Below, piece after piece: positions 63,700 through 64,000 of a stretch of DNA of 64,000 bases. Position numbers and translations under genes: made by a program. How positions within the stretch are numbered: position 1 is the first letter of the stretch; each line of letters begins with the position of its first letter. Source of the DNA: Channallabes apus (lineage: Eukaryota; Chordata; Actinopteri; Siluriformes; Clariidae); contig CM060107.1 in the NCBI GenBank assembly GCA_030522415.1, positions 21,984,071-22,048,070 of the forward strand. Reading direction: 5' to 3'. Below the pieces are notes generated by a model. The model worked only from the letters and a program-made list of their open reading frames with translations, was not told the origin of the DNA and searched no databases.

Positions 63700-64000
63700 C
63701 GTACAGCTTGGCAGCACAGCGGCTTAGTGGTTAGCACTGCCGCCTTGCATCCCCAGATTCTGGGTTCGATTCCCACCTCGCGGTCTATGTATATAGAGTT
63801 TGCATGTTCTCCCCGTGCTTGGTGGGTTTCCTCTGGGTAATCCATATTCCTCCCACAGTCCAAAGACATACTGATTATGCTACTTGGCATCTCCAAATTG
63901 CCCGTAATGTGTGAATGTTGACCAGAGGTTCTATCACAGTCGTGCAATGGGAATATATAATTGTGGTAATCGCCATTGACCTCCACGATCCCTCATTGGA
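63700..64000 (+). repeat. tRNA-derived SINE (DANA/Mermaid-like V-SINE)
   Basis: Head with pol III A box (tagtggttagcac, 63725-63737) and B box (gggttcgattccc, 63762-63774). The body contains gtttgcatgttctcccc, ggtttcctctgggtaatcc and cagtccaaagacat, the conserved core of this fish SINE group. It is cut by the window edge. Confidence 0.85.

Noticed and set aside
63725..63774. A true tRNA gene at the SINE head
   Set aside because: A and B boxes are present, but the stretch cannot form a proper cloverleaf and continues directly into the SINE body.

Overview
The window looks like a repeat-packed stretch of a teleost fish genome. The basis is the repeat content: Tc1-like elements, L2-type and CR1/Rex1-like LINEs, RTE, a DANA/Mermaid-type SINE, Harbinger with a Myb-like partner, and several Ty3/Gypsy elements including chromoviruses. 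AT-rich unique sequence and intron-bearing genes fit as well. The species cannot be named from this. Almost all coding capacity belongs to mobile elements. Host signal is thin: one fibronectin-III-like exon (about 41.9-42.2 kb, minus), a candidate housekeeping first exon (40.8 kb), and a CRE/CCAAT promoter with a possible first exon (62.7-63.2 kb).

Layout. 0-0.6 kb: end of a Tc1-like element. 2.5-7.0 kb: complete Gypsy element (Gypsy-1, minus) with two identical 177-bp LTRs and TSD attag. 7-12 kb: mostly unique sequence. 12.2-13.7 kb: CR1/Rex1-like LINE (minus). 14.6-16.9 kb: internally deleted Gypsy remnant plus a related solo LTR, set in TA repeats. 18.1-24.7 kb: two Harbinger elements head to tail. 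The first is decayed. The second carries an apparently intact four-exon DDE transposase (343 codons) and a convergent eight-exon Myb/SANT-like gene (248 codons). 25.3-27.7 kb: an L1/Tx1 piece and an RTE piece sharing one 16-bp TSD. 28.4-40.5 kb: an L2-type LINE holding a Tc1-like element and a Gypsy chromovirus (Gypsy-2), which in turn holds a MITE and an L2 tail. 42.3-46.7 kb: an LTR element with two apparently identical 375-bp LTRs and TSD gtaat, whose interior is not gag/pol but one 1,254-codon ORF of coiled-coil-like and Pro/Ala/Ser/Thr repeats. 47.6-48.6 kb: long-TIR fold-back element. 49.7-54.6 kb: young chromovirus (Gypsy-3) with one nonsense codon and a deleted 3' end. 54.7-58.0 kb: a CR1/Rex1-like fragment split by a second L2 copy. 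60.6-62.1 kb: hAT remnant. 63.7-64 kb: SINE.

Main result. The 42.3-46.7 kb element, Gypsy-2 and Gypsy-3 share one architecture: a TATA-like box in the LTR, about 30 bp later a predicted transcript 5' end, and directly downstream of the 5' LTR a 9-11 nt stretch complementary to that 5' end. This is the layout expected for self-primed reverse transcription as known in Tf1/sushi-type elements. It places the repeat-protein element, which has no enzymes of its own, in a self-priming chromovirus mobilisation system. Apparently identical LTRs indicate very recent movement. The intact two-gene Harbinger is the second most notable item.
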